Position numbers and translations under genes: made by a program. From Streptomyces corallincola (GTDB lineage: Bacteria; Actinomycetota; Actinomycetes; Streptomycetales; Streptomycetaceae), in NCBI RefSeq assembly GCF_019104725.1, contig NZ_JAHRXF010000012.1, positions 62,001-126,000 on the forward strand: a DNA stretch of 64,000 nt, written 5' to 3'. The notes below the pieces were generated by a model. That model was not told the origin of the DNA and did no database searches. It saw nothing but the letters and a program-made list of their open reading frames with translations. The stretch's first letter is position 1, and every line of letters begins with the position of its first letter. Below are positions 1 through 7,483 of the stretch, piece after piece.

Positions 1-2535
1 CAGCCCGTGGCCGGGTTCGGGGGCGAGCGGCGGCAGCAACGTGTCCAGGGTGGGCGGCAGGTCCAGCGGAGGCAGCCACACCTGGTGCGCGGGCGGCCCG
101 GCGTCCCGGAGCCGGCCGATGGCCACGGCGAGCAGGGCGTTGTCGCCCGCGTCGGGCTCGGAGACCTGTGGGCCGGGCGCGGGCGGCGCGGGGTCCGGTT
201 CGGGCGCGGGCTGCCGGGTGGCCACCCACTCCCCGGTCCAGGGGACGACCTGGCTGGCGACCTGCGCCTGGGCGAGCGCCCCGGTCCGCTGCCGGTAGGC
301 GCCGGAGACGTACGCGGCGCGGAACCGGGTGAGCGCCTCGATGCCGCTCTTGAGGAAGCCGCTGCCGGGCTGCGGGGGCAGTTCGTAGGCGTCGGGGACA
401 CCGAGCACGCCCCGGCTCTCCATCGCGGAGAAGGTACGCAGCCCGATCCGGTACGACAGGTGGCTCTCCAACTGGTGCATGCGGCCTTCGTCCAGGCGCT
501 GCGAGGCGAGCAGCAGATGGACGCCGAGGGAGCGGCCGAGTCGGCCGATCATGACGAACAGGTCCATGAACTCCCGGTGTGCTGCCAGGAGTTCACTGAA
601 CTCGTCCACGACGACGAACAGGCTGGGCAGCGGGGCGAGCGGGGCACCGGCGGCGCGGGCACGCTCGTACTCGAGGGCGGAGGTGTGGTTGCCCGCGGCC
701 CGCAACAGCTCCTGACGGCGGACGAGTTCGCCGTGCAGCGCGTCCTGCATGCGGGAGACCAGGGCGGCTTCGTCGGCGAGGTTGGTGATCACGGCGGAGG
801 TGTGCGGGAGTTCGTCCAGGCCGAGGAAGGTCGCGCCACCCTTGAAGTCCACGAGGACGAAGTTCAGGGTCTCCGAGGAGTGGGTGAGGGCGAGACCGAG
901 GACGAGGGTGCGCAGCAGTTCGCTCTTGCCGGAGCCGGTGGCGCCGATGAGCATGCCGTGCGGGCCCATGCCGCCCTGCGCGGACTCCTTGATGTCGAGG
1001 TCCACCGGGCGGCCGTCCGCTCCGACGGCGATCGGCACCCGCAGCCGGGCGTGTTCGGAGCCGGTCCTGCGCCGCCAGTAGGCGGCCGGGTCGTGCCGGT
1101 GCAGGTCGGGGATGCCGAGCAGGCTGGTGAGCTGGATGTCCGATTCGAGGGGGCGCGCGGCCTCGGCGGTGTCACCGGTGCGCATCGGCGCCAGGACGGC
1201 CGCGAGCGCGCGGGCCGCCGCCGGACCGAGCCGGTCGGCCCGGCCCAGCGGGGTGACGGTCTCCTTGCGGTTGCGGTCGGTACGGACGAGACCTACGACG
1301 CCGGGACCGGCCGAGGCCGGGGCAACGGCAGCCGGAACGCCCGTACCCGAAGCGCCGCCGCCCCGCGTGACCGTACCCGCGCCCGTCCCGCCGGGCCCGC
1401 TCTCGTCCCCGGCCCCGGTGCCGTCCCCGGTCCCAACTCCGTCCGCGTCGAAGTGCAGCCGGAGCACGGTCCGGCCCGGTCGCCAGCTCAGGCTTCCCGC
1501 GAGGTCGATGACCACGCAGTTGCGGTATCCGCCGCGGTCGAGGCGGTGTCCGGCGGGGAGTTGGCCGCCGTCGAGGACGACGACGGTGAAGGGTTCGTCC
1601 TTGGCGGGGGACGCGGCCGGGTCGAACGGGGGCCGCTCGGTGAACTCCTCGCCGAGCAGGTCCTCCAGTTCGGCGGCGGTGCCCGCGATCAGCCGGGCCG
1701 GTCCGGCGCCGTCGCTGTCGTGGGCGTGCAGGGTGTGCGGCAGCCACTTCGCCCAGTCCCACTCACCGCGCCGTTCGGGTGCCACGCAGAAGGCGATGAC
1801 CAGGTCCTGCGGTGCGTGCATGACGGCGAGCTGGGCGACGAGGGCGCGGGCGGCACCGGCCACGGTGTCGCGGTCGCCGCGCAGCAGGACGCGGGCCCAG
1901 GTGCGCAGGAAGACGGCGGTCGGCTGGTCGGGAACGGTGGAGTAGGCGTTGATGAAGGCGCGCAGGGCGTGCGCGGTGAGCGGGTCGAGGTCCTCGACGG
2001 GTTTACCGGCCGTCGCGGTGAGCCGGAGGCCCAGCCGCTGGTCGCCGACGGCGAGCCGGACCTCCGCGAAGTCCTCGTCGCCGGGCCGCCGTTCCCACAG
2101 CCGGGAGGTGCGGGCGAACGACCAGAGCGCACCCGGTTCGGGGTGCCGCCAGGCGAGCGCCCGCTGCTGGTCCGCGACCGCGCGGCGGACCCGGCGGCGC
2201 TGGGCGCCGAGGTAGCGGAGATAGTCGCGGCGGGCGCCCTTGAGCTTGTTCTTCCGGTCGGTCCCGGCCCGCAGCAACTGCCCGACGAGCATGGTGCCCA
2301 TAGCCAGCACCATGATGCCCACAATGAGGTAGGTGATGGGGCTGGAGGCGGTGCCGGGGCGGGTGTAGAGCAGCACGACGGCACCGGACATCATCGCCAT
2401 CGGCAGATAGGTCATCATCGCGTTGCCCGCGGGCTGCGGCTCGCTGATCACCGGGGGTTCCTGGAGCGCCAGGTCGCCCTCGGGCATCTCGGGGCCGCCC
2501 CGGCGGGCGGGCCTGCGGAAGTGCACCAGGCTCAA
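1..2535 (-). CDS. eccC: EccC-type type VII secretion ATPase (C-terminus beyond window)
   Basis: Membrane-anchored FtsK/SpoIIIE-family ATPase, the motor of ESX/type VII secretion. 845 residues are visible and the frame is open to base 1, so the last one or two ATPase domains lie outside; the family is usually about 1300 aa. Two membrane segments sit near residues 39-58 and 66-87. The first FtsK domain has Walker A GATGSGKS at about 531-538 and Walker B VVVDEFSELL near 640-648, with LVDFKGGATF between. A disordered Gly/Thr/Pro linker lies near 380-430. I chose the TTG at 2535 because GAGGTG stands 7 nt upstream and the product begins MSLVHFRRPARR; an in-frame GTG at 2526 is the alternative. It is divergent from eccD, and its neighbours (EccD, EccB, ESX proteins) settle the assignment. 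Confidence 0.95.
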   Translation of the reverse strand, partial: MSLVHFRRPARRGGPEMPEGDLALQEPPVISEPQPAGNAMMTYLPMAMMSGAVVLLYTRPGTASSPITYLIVGIMVLAMGTMLVGQLLRAGTDRKNKLKGARRDYLRYLGAQRRRVRRAVADQQRALAWRHPEPGALWSFARTSRLWERRPGDEDFAEVRLAVGDQRLGLRLTATAGKPVEDLDPLTAHALRAFINAYSTVPDQPTAVFLRTWARVLLRGDRDTVAGAARALVAQLAVMHAPQDLVIAFCVAPERRGEWDWAKWLPHTLHAHDSDGAGPARLIAGTAAELEDLLGEEFTERPPFDPAASPAKDEPFTVVVLDGGQLPAGHRLDRGGYRNCVVIDLAGSLSWRPGRTVLRLHFDADGVGTGDGTGAGDESGPGGTGAGTVTRGGGASGTGVPAAVAPASAGPGVVGLVRTDRNRKETVTPLGRADRLGPAAARALAAVLAPMRTGDTAEAARPLESDIQLTSLLGIPDLHRHDPAAYWRRRTGSEHARLRVPIAVGADGRPVDLDIKESAQGGMGPHGMLIGATGSGKSELLRTLVLGLALTHSSETLNFVLVDFKGGATFLGLDELPHTSAVITNLADEAALVSRMQDALHGELVRRQELLRAAGNHTSALEYERARAAGAPLAPLPSLFVVVDEFSELLAAHREFMDLFVMIGRLGRSLGVHLLLASQRLDEGRMHQLESHLSYRIGLRTFSAMESRGVLGVPDAYELPPQPGSGFLKSGIEALTRFRAAYVSGAYRQRTGALAQAQVASQVVPWTGEWVATRQPAPEPDPAPPAPGPQVSEPDAGDNALLAVAIGRLRDAGPPAHQVWLPPLDLPPTLDTLLPPLAPEPGHGL

Positions 2536-2750
2536 CGAAGGTCACCTCATGGGCTGTTCGGGAGTCGCCGACGCATCAGAGCATGTCCGGGTGTCCGGCC
2601 AACTCCCTGAAGGAAACCTCATATTTACCGTACCGTCGCCGCCGCTTCACCCGGCGCCGGTAACGTCCGTGCCTGATGTGACGGCGGGGGCGCCCGTCGG
2701 CCCGTCGGCGTCCGCCCGACTCCCCCGGTGCTCTTGAGGAGAGGCGGCGC
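2536..2750. promoter_or_regulatory. Divergent eccC/eccD intergenic promoter region
   Basis: 215 bp separate the divergent eccC and eccD starts. The centre (about 2615-2635) holds an A/T-rich patch reading ATATTTACCGTACCG, unusual in this 70+ % GC context, that could supply -10 elements on either strand. GAGGTG for eccC and GAGGAGAGG (about 2737-2745) for eccD mark the two ribosome-binding sites. No factor-binding site is recognised. Confidence 0.35.
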
Positions 2751-4130
2751 ATGAGCGACAGCTCGGTGGCGGGACTGTGCAGACTGACGGTGCGGGCTCC
2801 CGCGGCGGCCCTGGATCTGGCGGTGCCGTCGGACATCCCGCTCGCCGATCTGCTGCCCGCGATCGTCGGGCACGCCGGTGCGGATCTGCCCGAGTCGGGT
2901 CTGGAGCACGGCGGTTGGGCGTTGCAGCGGATCGGCGGCGCGGCACTGGACCCGGAGGGCACCCCGCAGTCGCTGGAACTGCGCGACGGCGAGGTGCTGT
3001 TGCTGCGCCCGTTCGCCGAGACGCTGCCGCCGGTGCGGTTCGACAACCTGGTGGACGGGGTGACCTCCACGATCCGGGGCCTGCCGCACGGCTGGTCGCC
3101 GACGGTGAGCCGCTGGTCGCTGCGGGCGGTGCTGCTGGCGGTGCTGACCGGCGCCGTGGTGCTGCTGGCGCTGTCCGGCGCGGACGCCGGGTCGCGGGCG
3201 GCGCTCGCGGCGGGTGCCGCCCTGCTGGCGCTCGCCGGGGCGGGCGCGGCGGGCCGGGTGCTCGAGGACCCGCCGGGCGCGGTGCTGCTGGGCCTGGCCA
3301 CCGGGCCGTTCGCGGCGCTGGCGGCGGCGCTGGCGGTGGGCGGCGCCCAGCCGGGCCCGCGCTGGCTGGCGGCGTCGGCGGCGTGGGGGGTGGCGACGGC
3401 GCTGGCACTGACGGCGGTGGCGTCGCACGCGGTGGCGTTCGTGCCGGGCATCGTGCTCGCCCCGGCCGGGCTGATCGGCGGCGGTCTGATGACGGTCATG
3501 GGCGACACGGGCCTGGACGGCGCGGGCGCGGCGGTGGCCGTCCCGGCGGTGGTGTTCGGGGCGTTCGTGCCGATGCTGTCGTTCTCGCTGGCGGGGCTGC
3601 GGCTGCCGCCGCTGCCGGGCAACGCGGAACAGCTGCGGGAGGGAATCGAGCCGTACGCCAGTCAGGAGGTGACCGCGCGCACGCGGGCCACGGACCACTG
3701 GATGACGGGCCTGTACGCGGCGGTGGGTGTGGTGTGCGCGCTGTGCCTGGCGGCGCTGGCGACCAGGCCGGGCACCCCTCAGTTGCTGACGGGCGGGCTG
3801 CTGACGCTGCTGCTGGTGCTGCACGGGCGGGGCCTCGGCAACGCCTGGCAGCGGCTGTCGCTGGTGCTGCCGGGCGCGCTCGGCGCCGTACTGCTGACGG
3901 TGTGCGCGGCGCTCGCGGGCGGTGCCCGGGGACAGCTCGTCGCGGTGGCGGCGCTGCTCGCCTCGGGGGTGCTGGTGGCGGTCGTGGCGTGGACGGTGCC
4001 CGGACGGCGCATCCTGCCGTACTGGGGGCGGGCCGGTGACCTCCTCCAGTCGGCGGCGGCCGTGGGGCTGCTGCCGTCGGTGCTGTGGGTGCTGGGCGTC
4101 TACGCCGACCTGCGCGGCATCAAGGGCTGA
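2751..4130 (+). CDS. eccD: EccD-type type VII secretion membrane channel protein
   Basis: Polytopic membrane subunit of the ESX translocon, 459 aa. Residues 8-85 match the YukD/ubiquitin-like N-terminal domain of EccD (LTVRAPAAALDLAVPSDIPL, ending in DGEVLLLRP). After the conserved LVDGVTSTIRGLP-type linker comes a hydrophobic domain from about residue 125 to the end, with roughly ten to eleven Ala/Leu/Val-rich helices. A GAGGAGAGG ribosome-binding site lies 6-14 nt upstream of the ATG. It is followed after 171 bp by eccB on the same strand. Length and architecture are normal for the family. Confidence 0.93.
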   Translation: MSDSSVAGLCRLTVRAPAAALDLAVPSDIPLADLLPAIVGHAGADLPESGLEHGGWALQRIGGAALDPEGTPQSLELRDGEVLLLRPFAETLPPVRFDNLVDGVTSTIRGLPHGWSPTVSRWSLRAVLLAVLTGAVVLLALSGADAGSRAALAAGAALLALAGAGAAGRVLEDPPGAVLLGLATGPFAALAAALAVGGAQPGPRWLAASAAWGVATALALTAVASHAVAFVPGIVLAPAGLIGGGLMTVMGDTGLDGAGAAVAVPAVVFGAFVPMLSFSLAGLRLPPLPGNAEQLREGIEPYASQEVTARTRATDHWMTGLYAAVGVVCALCLAALATRPGTPQLLTGGLLTLLLVLHGRGLGNAWQRLSLVLPGALGAVLLTVCAALAGGARGQLVAVAALLASGVLVAVVAWTVPGRRILPYWGRAGDLLQSAAAVGLLPSVLWVLGVYADLRGIKG

Positions 4131-4145
4131 CGGGTGCCGACGACA

Positions 4146-4200
4146 CCCCGCACCGGCCGTGCCGTACCCCGTGCCATACCCCGCACCGGCCGTGCCGTAC
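4146..4200. repeat. 22-bp direct repeat upstream of eccB
   Basis: Two exact copies of a 22-bp unit beginning CCCCGCACCGGCCGTGCC (4146-4167 and 4179-4200), 33 bp apart start to start, lie in the eccD-eccB gap. A third partial copy (GCCGTGCCGGTCGGGCCGTACG) follows. There is no obvious coding content; replication slippage or an mRNA structure are possible. Confidence 0.6.
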
Positions 4201-4301
4201 GCCGTGCCGGTCGGGCCGTACGCCGGACCCGTGTTCTCGCGGTCCCCGCGCCTCTCGCCGACAACTTTCTCAACGACCGTGCGCAGAAGAGGACGTGAAC
4301 C

Positions 4302-5921
4302 GTGCAGACCAGACGTGACCAGGTTCAGGCCCACCGGTTCGTGGTGGGCCGGCTGACCACGGGCCTGATGCGCACCGACCCGGACGCGCCGGAGGGGCCC
4401 CACAGCCGTACCAACCGGGCGATGGCGTTCGGCGGGGCGCTGGGCGCGGTGCTCGCCGTCGGGTTCCTGGTGTTCGGCCTGATCTCGCCGGGCGGCTCGG
4501 ACGCCTGGCGGGACCCGAGGACGCTGATCGTGGAGGCGGGCACCGGCAACCGGTATCTGTACGACGGCACGCTGCGCCCGGTGCGCAACTACGCGTCGGC
4601 GCGGCTGATCGTGGGCGAGCGGCTCGCCTCGCGGACGGTGCCGTCGGCGTCGCTGGCGGGCACGGCGCGCGGCGGGGCGGTCGGCATCGACGGCGCTCCG
4701 GACGCGCTGCCCCCGGCGGGCCGGGTGGACGGCGGGCCGTGGCAGGTGTGCGCCGGCACCGCCGCGACGGCGTCCGGCGGGACCGTGCCGACGACGACGC
4801 TGACCGTGGACGGCGACCGGGGCGCGGCCGGACTGGGCTCCGGTCAGGGGCTGTTGGTGCGCGGGCCGGACGACCGGGAGTATCTGCTGTGGCACGGCAA
4901 CCGGTTCCGGCTGGCGGCGGGCACGGCGACGGCGGACGCCCTCGGCTACGGCACGGCACGGCCGCTGCCGGTGTCGGCGGCGTTCCTGGACGCGGTGCCC
5001 GCGAGCGCGGACCTGGCGCCGCCCGCCGTGCCGGGCCGGGGTTCCGCCGGGCCCCGGCTGGACGGGCGGCCCACGAAGGTGGGGCAGGTGTTCGTGGTGG
5101 ACACACCGGGCGCGGTCAAGCAGTACTACCTGCTCCAGCGGGCCGGTCTGGTACCGGTGAGCACCACGCAGGCGGCGCTGGTGCTGGCGTCCCCGGAGGA
5201 GCGGGTGTCGGCGTACGGCGGCGGTGCCCCGGTGGCGGTGCCGATCGCGGCGGACGCGCTCGGCGGGGCGCTGGTGCGGGGCGCCCCGGCCGGGGTGTCG
5301 GACGTGCTGCCGCAGGCGCCGCCGGTGCTGGTGCCGCTGGACGGCGGCCGGGCGGCCTGCGTCCGGGTGGACGGGGCGGTGTCCGCCCCGGGCGCGGGCG
5401 GCGCCGGGCGGGCGCGGAGGGTGCGGGTCGGTCTCGGGGTGCTGTCGGCGCCCGCCGCGTCCGGGGTCCGGGGCGGCGGCCCGCAGGCGCCCGCCGCCCC
5501 GGCCTGTCGGCCGGTGGACGCGGTGCTGGTGCCGCCGAGCGGCGGCAGCCTGGTGCGGGCGCTGGACGCGGCCGGGTCCCCGGTGGGCTCGACGACGTAT
5601 CTGGTCACGGACGCCGGGGTGAAGTACCTGCTGGCGGACGCGAAGGCGGCAGGGGCGCTGGGCTACGACGTGACGCGGGCGCGCGGGCTGCCGTCGCCGC
5701 TGCTGTCGATGGTGCCGACGGGCCCTGATCTCTCGCAGCGCGACGCGCTGTCCGGGCGGGCGGTGACGACCACGCTCGCGGGGTGCGCCGGGACCGCCGG
5801 GACCTCGGGGAAAGTCCCCGCCGGACAAGCCGCGTACAGCTCCGGAACACCTTCTGTTCGCGTGCCGGTAAGCAACGCACAGAATCCTCGTCACGGCACG
5901 CCACTGGAGAAACACACGTAA
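4302..5921 (+). CDS. eccB: EccB-type type VII secretion protein
   Basis: Single-pass membrane component of the ESX machine with a large extracytoplasmic domain, 539 aa. It opens with the EccB signature MQTRRDQVQAHRFVVGRL, then the cytoplasmic stretch LMRTDPDAPEGPHSRTNRAM, one transmembrane helix at about residues 43-63, and an extracellular repeat domain containing GNRYLYDGTLRPVRNYASA and later TYLVTDAGVKYLLAD. Internal -VDTPGAVKQYYLL- and -VTDAGVKYLL- segments match the family's repeated R-domains. Start GTG at 4302, 171 bp after eccD. Cys residues (PWQVC, RAACVRV, APACRPV, LAGCAG) could form the known extracellular disulfides. Confidence 0.93.
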   Translation: MQTRRDQVQAHRFVVGRLTTGLMRTDPDAPEGPHSRTNRAMAFGGALGAVLAVGFLVFGLISPGGSDAWRDPRTLIVEAGTGNRYLYDGTLRPVRNYASARLIVGERLASRTVPSASLAGTARGGAVGIDGAPDALPPAGRVDGGPWQVCAGTAATASGGTVPTTTLTVDGDRGAAGLGSGQGLLVRGPDDREYLLWHGNRFRLAAGTATADALGYGTARPLPVSAAFLDAVPASADLAPPAVPGRGSAGPRLDGRPTKVGQVFVVDTPGAVKQYYLLQRAGLVPVSTTQAALVLASPEERVSAYGGGAPVAVPIAADALGGALVRGAPAGVSDVLPQAPPVLVPLDGGRAACVRVDGAVSAPGAGGAGRARRVRVGLGVLSAPAASGVRGGGPQAPAAPACRPVDAVLVPPSGGSLVRALDAAGSPVGSTTYLVTDAGVKYLLADAKAAGALGYDVTRARGLPSPLLSMVPTGPDLSQRDALSGRAVTTTLAGCAGTAGTSGKVPAGQAAYSSGTPSVRVPVSNAQNPRHGTPLEKHT

Positions 5922-6093
5922 CGTGCCATCATATCTGTTCATATGAAAGCGGATTGACGTTCCACCAGCCGTTCCACACGCGATGCCAGTGCGTCACCAA
6001 CCGCTGTCCCCCGGTCCCGCGTGCGACGCCCCGGGCGTCGGCGCCCCGGGCGGCACGCGCCGGTGCCGCCTGCTTACCGGGAAGGACATCGGT
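5922..6093 (+). promoter_or_regulatory. Probable promoter/leader region for the esx operon
   Basis: 172-bp gap between eccB and the first esx gene. It holds a locally A/T-rich stretch (5929-5950) with two TCATAT copies nine bases apart and a TTGACG hexamer at about 5954-5959 that could be a -35 element; no convincing -10 is seen at 17-18 bp. GAAGGA precedes the ATG at 6094. The base-composition change and the need for high ESX expression suggest a separate transcription start. Confidence 0.3.
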
Positions 6094-6465
6094 ATGAGCA
6101 CCCCCACCGGCAATCTGCAGCAGTCGTCCACGGCGACATACAGCCAAGCGGTGCAGTTCCTGGAGAGCGCCCGGTCGAAGATGACCGCGATCCAGGGGCA
6201 GGTCGCGGACGCGGCCACCACGCTCGCCGCGCACTACCAGGGACCCGACGGCCAGGCGTACGCCCAGGTCATGGCGAACTGGTCGGCCGAGGTGGACCGC
6301 ATCAAGGCGACCTGCGAGGCGATGGAGAACCAGCTCGACAACAGCATGCAGGCATCCAACAAGAGCCAGAGCGACAACATGGGCGCGGTCCAGCAGACCG
6401 GCCACCTGTCGATCACGCACGGCTCGGTCTCGGACGGCGTCTACAACGCGCTGTCCGGCAACTGA
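6094..6465 (+). CDS. WXG100/ESX family secreted protein (YQG variant)
   Basis: Small helical-hairpin ESX protein, 123 aa, probable partner of the next gene in a secreted heterodimer. The start ATG at 6094 follows GAAGGACA; longer in-frame readings have no ribosome-binding site. The turn motif is HYQGPDGQAY instead of the canonical W-x-G. Flanking helices are MTAIQGQVADAATTLAAHY and MANWSAEVDRIKATCEAME, with one Cys (KATCEAM). The tail of about 25 residues (QQTGHLSITHGSVSDGVYNA) is longer than in a minimal WXG100 protein and could carry the export signal. The position directly after eccB is typical of EsxB/EsxA pairs. The symbol is left blank because family assignment does not tell which partner it is. 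Confidence 0.85.
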   Translation: MSTPTGNLQQSSTATYSQAVQFLESARSKMTAIQGQVADAATTLAAHYQGPDGQAYAQVMANWSAEVDRIKATCEAMENQLDNSMQASNKSQSDNMGAVQQTGHLSITHGSVSDGVYNALSGN

Positions 6466-6503
6466 CCCGCACCTCCCCAGGGGGGCTTCCCCGGCCCCTG
6501 CCC

Positions 6504-6523
6504 CGAGGGCCGGACGGCCCTCG
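6504..6523 (+). terminator. Small hairpin between the two esx genes
   Basis: Perfect 8-bp stem CGAGGGCC/GGCCCTCG with a GGAC loop in the 103-bp gap between the ESX genes. There is no T-run. It may stabilise or attenuate the mRNA and tune the ratio of the two proteins. Confidence 0.4.
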
Positions 6524-6568
6524 TCCCGGGGGCGTTCCGCCCCTTCCCACCTTCGTCTGGAGTGCACC

Positions 6569-6880
6569 ATGCCCGCCGAGGACGGCATCTACATCGATCA
6601 CGGTCAGGCGCTCACCTTCACCGAGGAGATGCAGGCGCAGACCCAGAAGATCGCCGGCATCATCAGCGACCTGCAGGGCGAGCTCGCCTCGATCATCAGC
6701 ACCTGGCTGGGTCCCGACCGCGAGGTCTACTACACCAAGGTCCAGCCGACCTGGAACGCCGAGGTGAACGCGCTCAGCACGATCCTCGCCAACCACGCGA
6801 CGACGCTGGACGGCATCTCGGACAACTACCGGCAGACGGTGAACCGCAACGCGCAGGGCTTCGAGGAGATCCGCTTCTGA
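6569..6880 (+). CDS. WXG100/ESX family secreted protein (WLG motif)
   Basis: Canonical WXG100 protein of 103 aa: helix 1 (FTEEMQAQTQKIAGIISDLQ), turn STWLGPDREVYYTKV with the W-x-G motif, helix 2 (NAEVNALSTILANHATTLDG) and a C-terminal tail containing YRQTVNRNAQGFEEIRF. No Cys. Probably dimerises with the upstream YQG-type protein and leaves through the EccBCD machine. ATG at 6569 lies after CTGGAGTGCACC. It is followed at once by a strong hairpin (6898-6937), so the esx pair may be its own high-level transcript. Confidence 0.9.
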   Translation: MPAEDGIYIDHGQALTFTEEMQAQTQKIAGIISDLQGELASIISTWLGPDREVYYTKVQPTWNAEVNALSTILANHATTLDGISDNYRQTVNRNAQGFEEIRF

Positions 6881-6897
6881 CCGCGCGGCCGCCCCTC

Positions 6898-6937
6898 GGG
6901 GCCCGGCCCGCCGATCCCGTGCGGCGGGCCGGGCCCC
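6898..6937 (+). terminator. Strong hairpin after the esx pair
   Basis: Perfect 16-bp stem GGGGCCCGGCCCGCCG (6898-6913) and CGGCGGGCCGGGCCCC (6922-6937) with the loop ATCCCGTG. It lies 18 nt after the stop of the second esx gene and 46 nt before the next start. There is no T-run, as is common in Streptomyces. Likely terminator or partial terminator. Confidence 0.7.
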
Positions 6938-6983
6938 GGGGCGGCGGTCCGTGCGGCCCACCGGCAGCAGGGAGGGCGGCAGC

Positions 6984-7433
6984 ATGACCGACGTAGGAGA
7001 TCCGGACCTGACGGCACTGGACGCCACGGCGCTCCAGGCCTTCATGGACAACGACGTGGACCGTTTCATCGACGACATCGTTCAGATGCGCAAGGCCGGG
7101 CAGACCCCGCCGGCCCTGTACGACCTCCAGGCATCCCCGCATCCGGTCCAGTTGGGCCAGATGAGCGGCGACGACAACACCGGCGGCGCGTCCGTGGTCG
7201 CCAACGCCAAGGCGGCGGCCAAGGCGATCGACCAGGTGCTCAACCACCACCACGAGGCGTTCACCGATCTCCGCCGCGAACTGGGGAACGTCATCACGAC
7301 GATGCTGAAGACGCAGGGCGAGAGCCTGTCCGGCATCGACGGCCAGAAGTTCCTGACGGCGATCAAGGACTACGACTTCGAGATGAACGGCGGTTCGGGC
7401 ACGGGCTCCGGCCCGGCCTCCGCCAAGGTCTGA
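6984..7433 (+). CDS. Type VII secretion-associated protein of unknown function, 149 aa
   Basis: 149-aa, mostly helical, Cys-free protein. ATG at 6984 follows GGAGGG with 8-nt spacing. It is acidic at the N-terminus (MTDVGDPDLTALDATALQAF) and has a central coiled segment VVANAKAAAKAIDQVLNHHHEAFTDL with a HHH cluster. The end is Gly/Ser-rich. I do not recognise a named domain. The long paired helices (about 70-130) without a W-x-G resemble ESX-type helical-hairpin proteins, so it could be a third secreted partner or a chaperone for the next gene, which follows after 50 bp. Confidence 0.75.
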   Translation: MTDVGDPDLTALDATALQAFMDNDVDRFIDDIVQMRKAGQTPPALYDLQASPHPVQLGQMSGDDNTGGASVVANAKAAAKAIDQVLNHHHEAFTDLRRELGNVITTMLKTQGESLSGIDGQKFLTAIKDYDFEMNGGSGTGSGPASAKV

Positions 7434-7483
7434 CACCCGCCGCTCCCGCCGCCCAGCCCCTCGTCACCCCGGAGGACCGCGTC

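Noticed and set aside
7..2610. Long plus-strand open frame opposite eccC
   Set aside because: Arg/Gly/Ala-rich translation without any domain; it is the antisense shadow of the FtsK-type eccC gene, common in high-GC DNA.
2625..5942. 1105-codon minus-strand open frame opposite eccD and eccB
   Set aside because: His/Arg/Gln-rich nonsense composition; the plus strand has clear EccD and EccB signatures.
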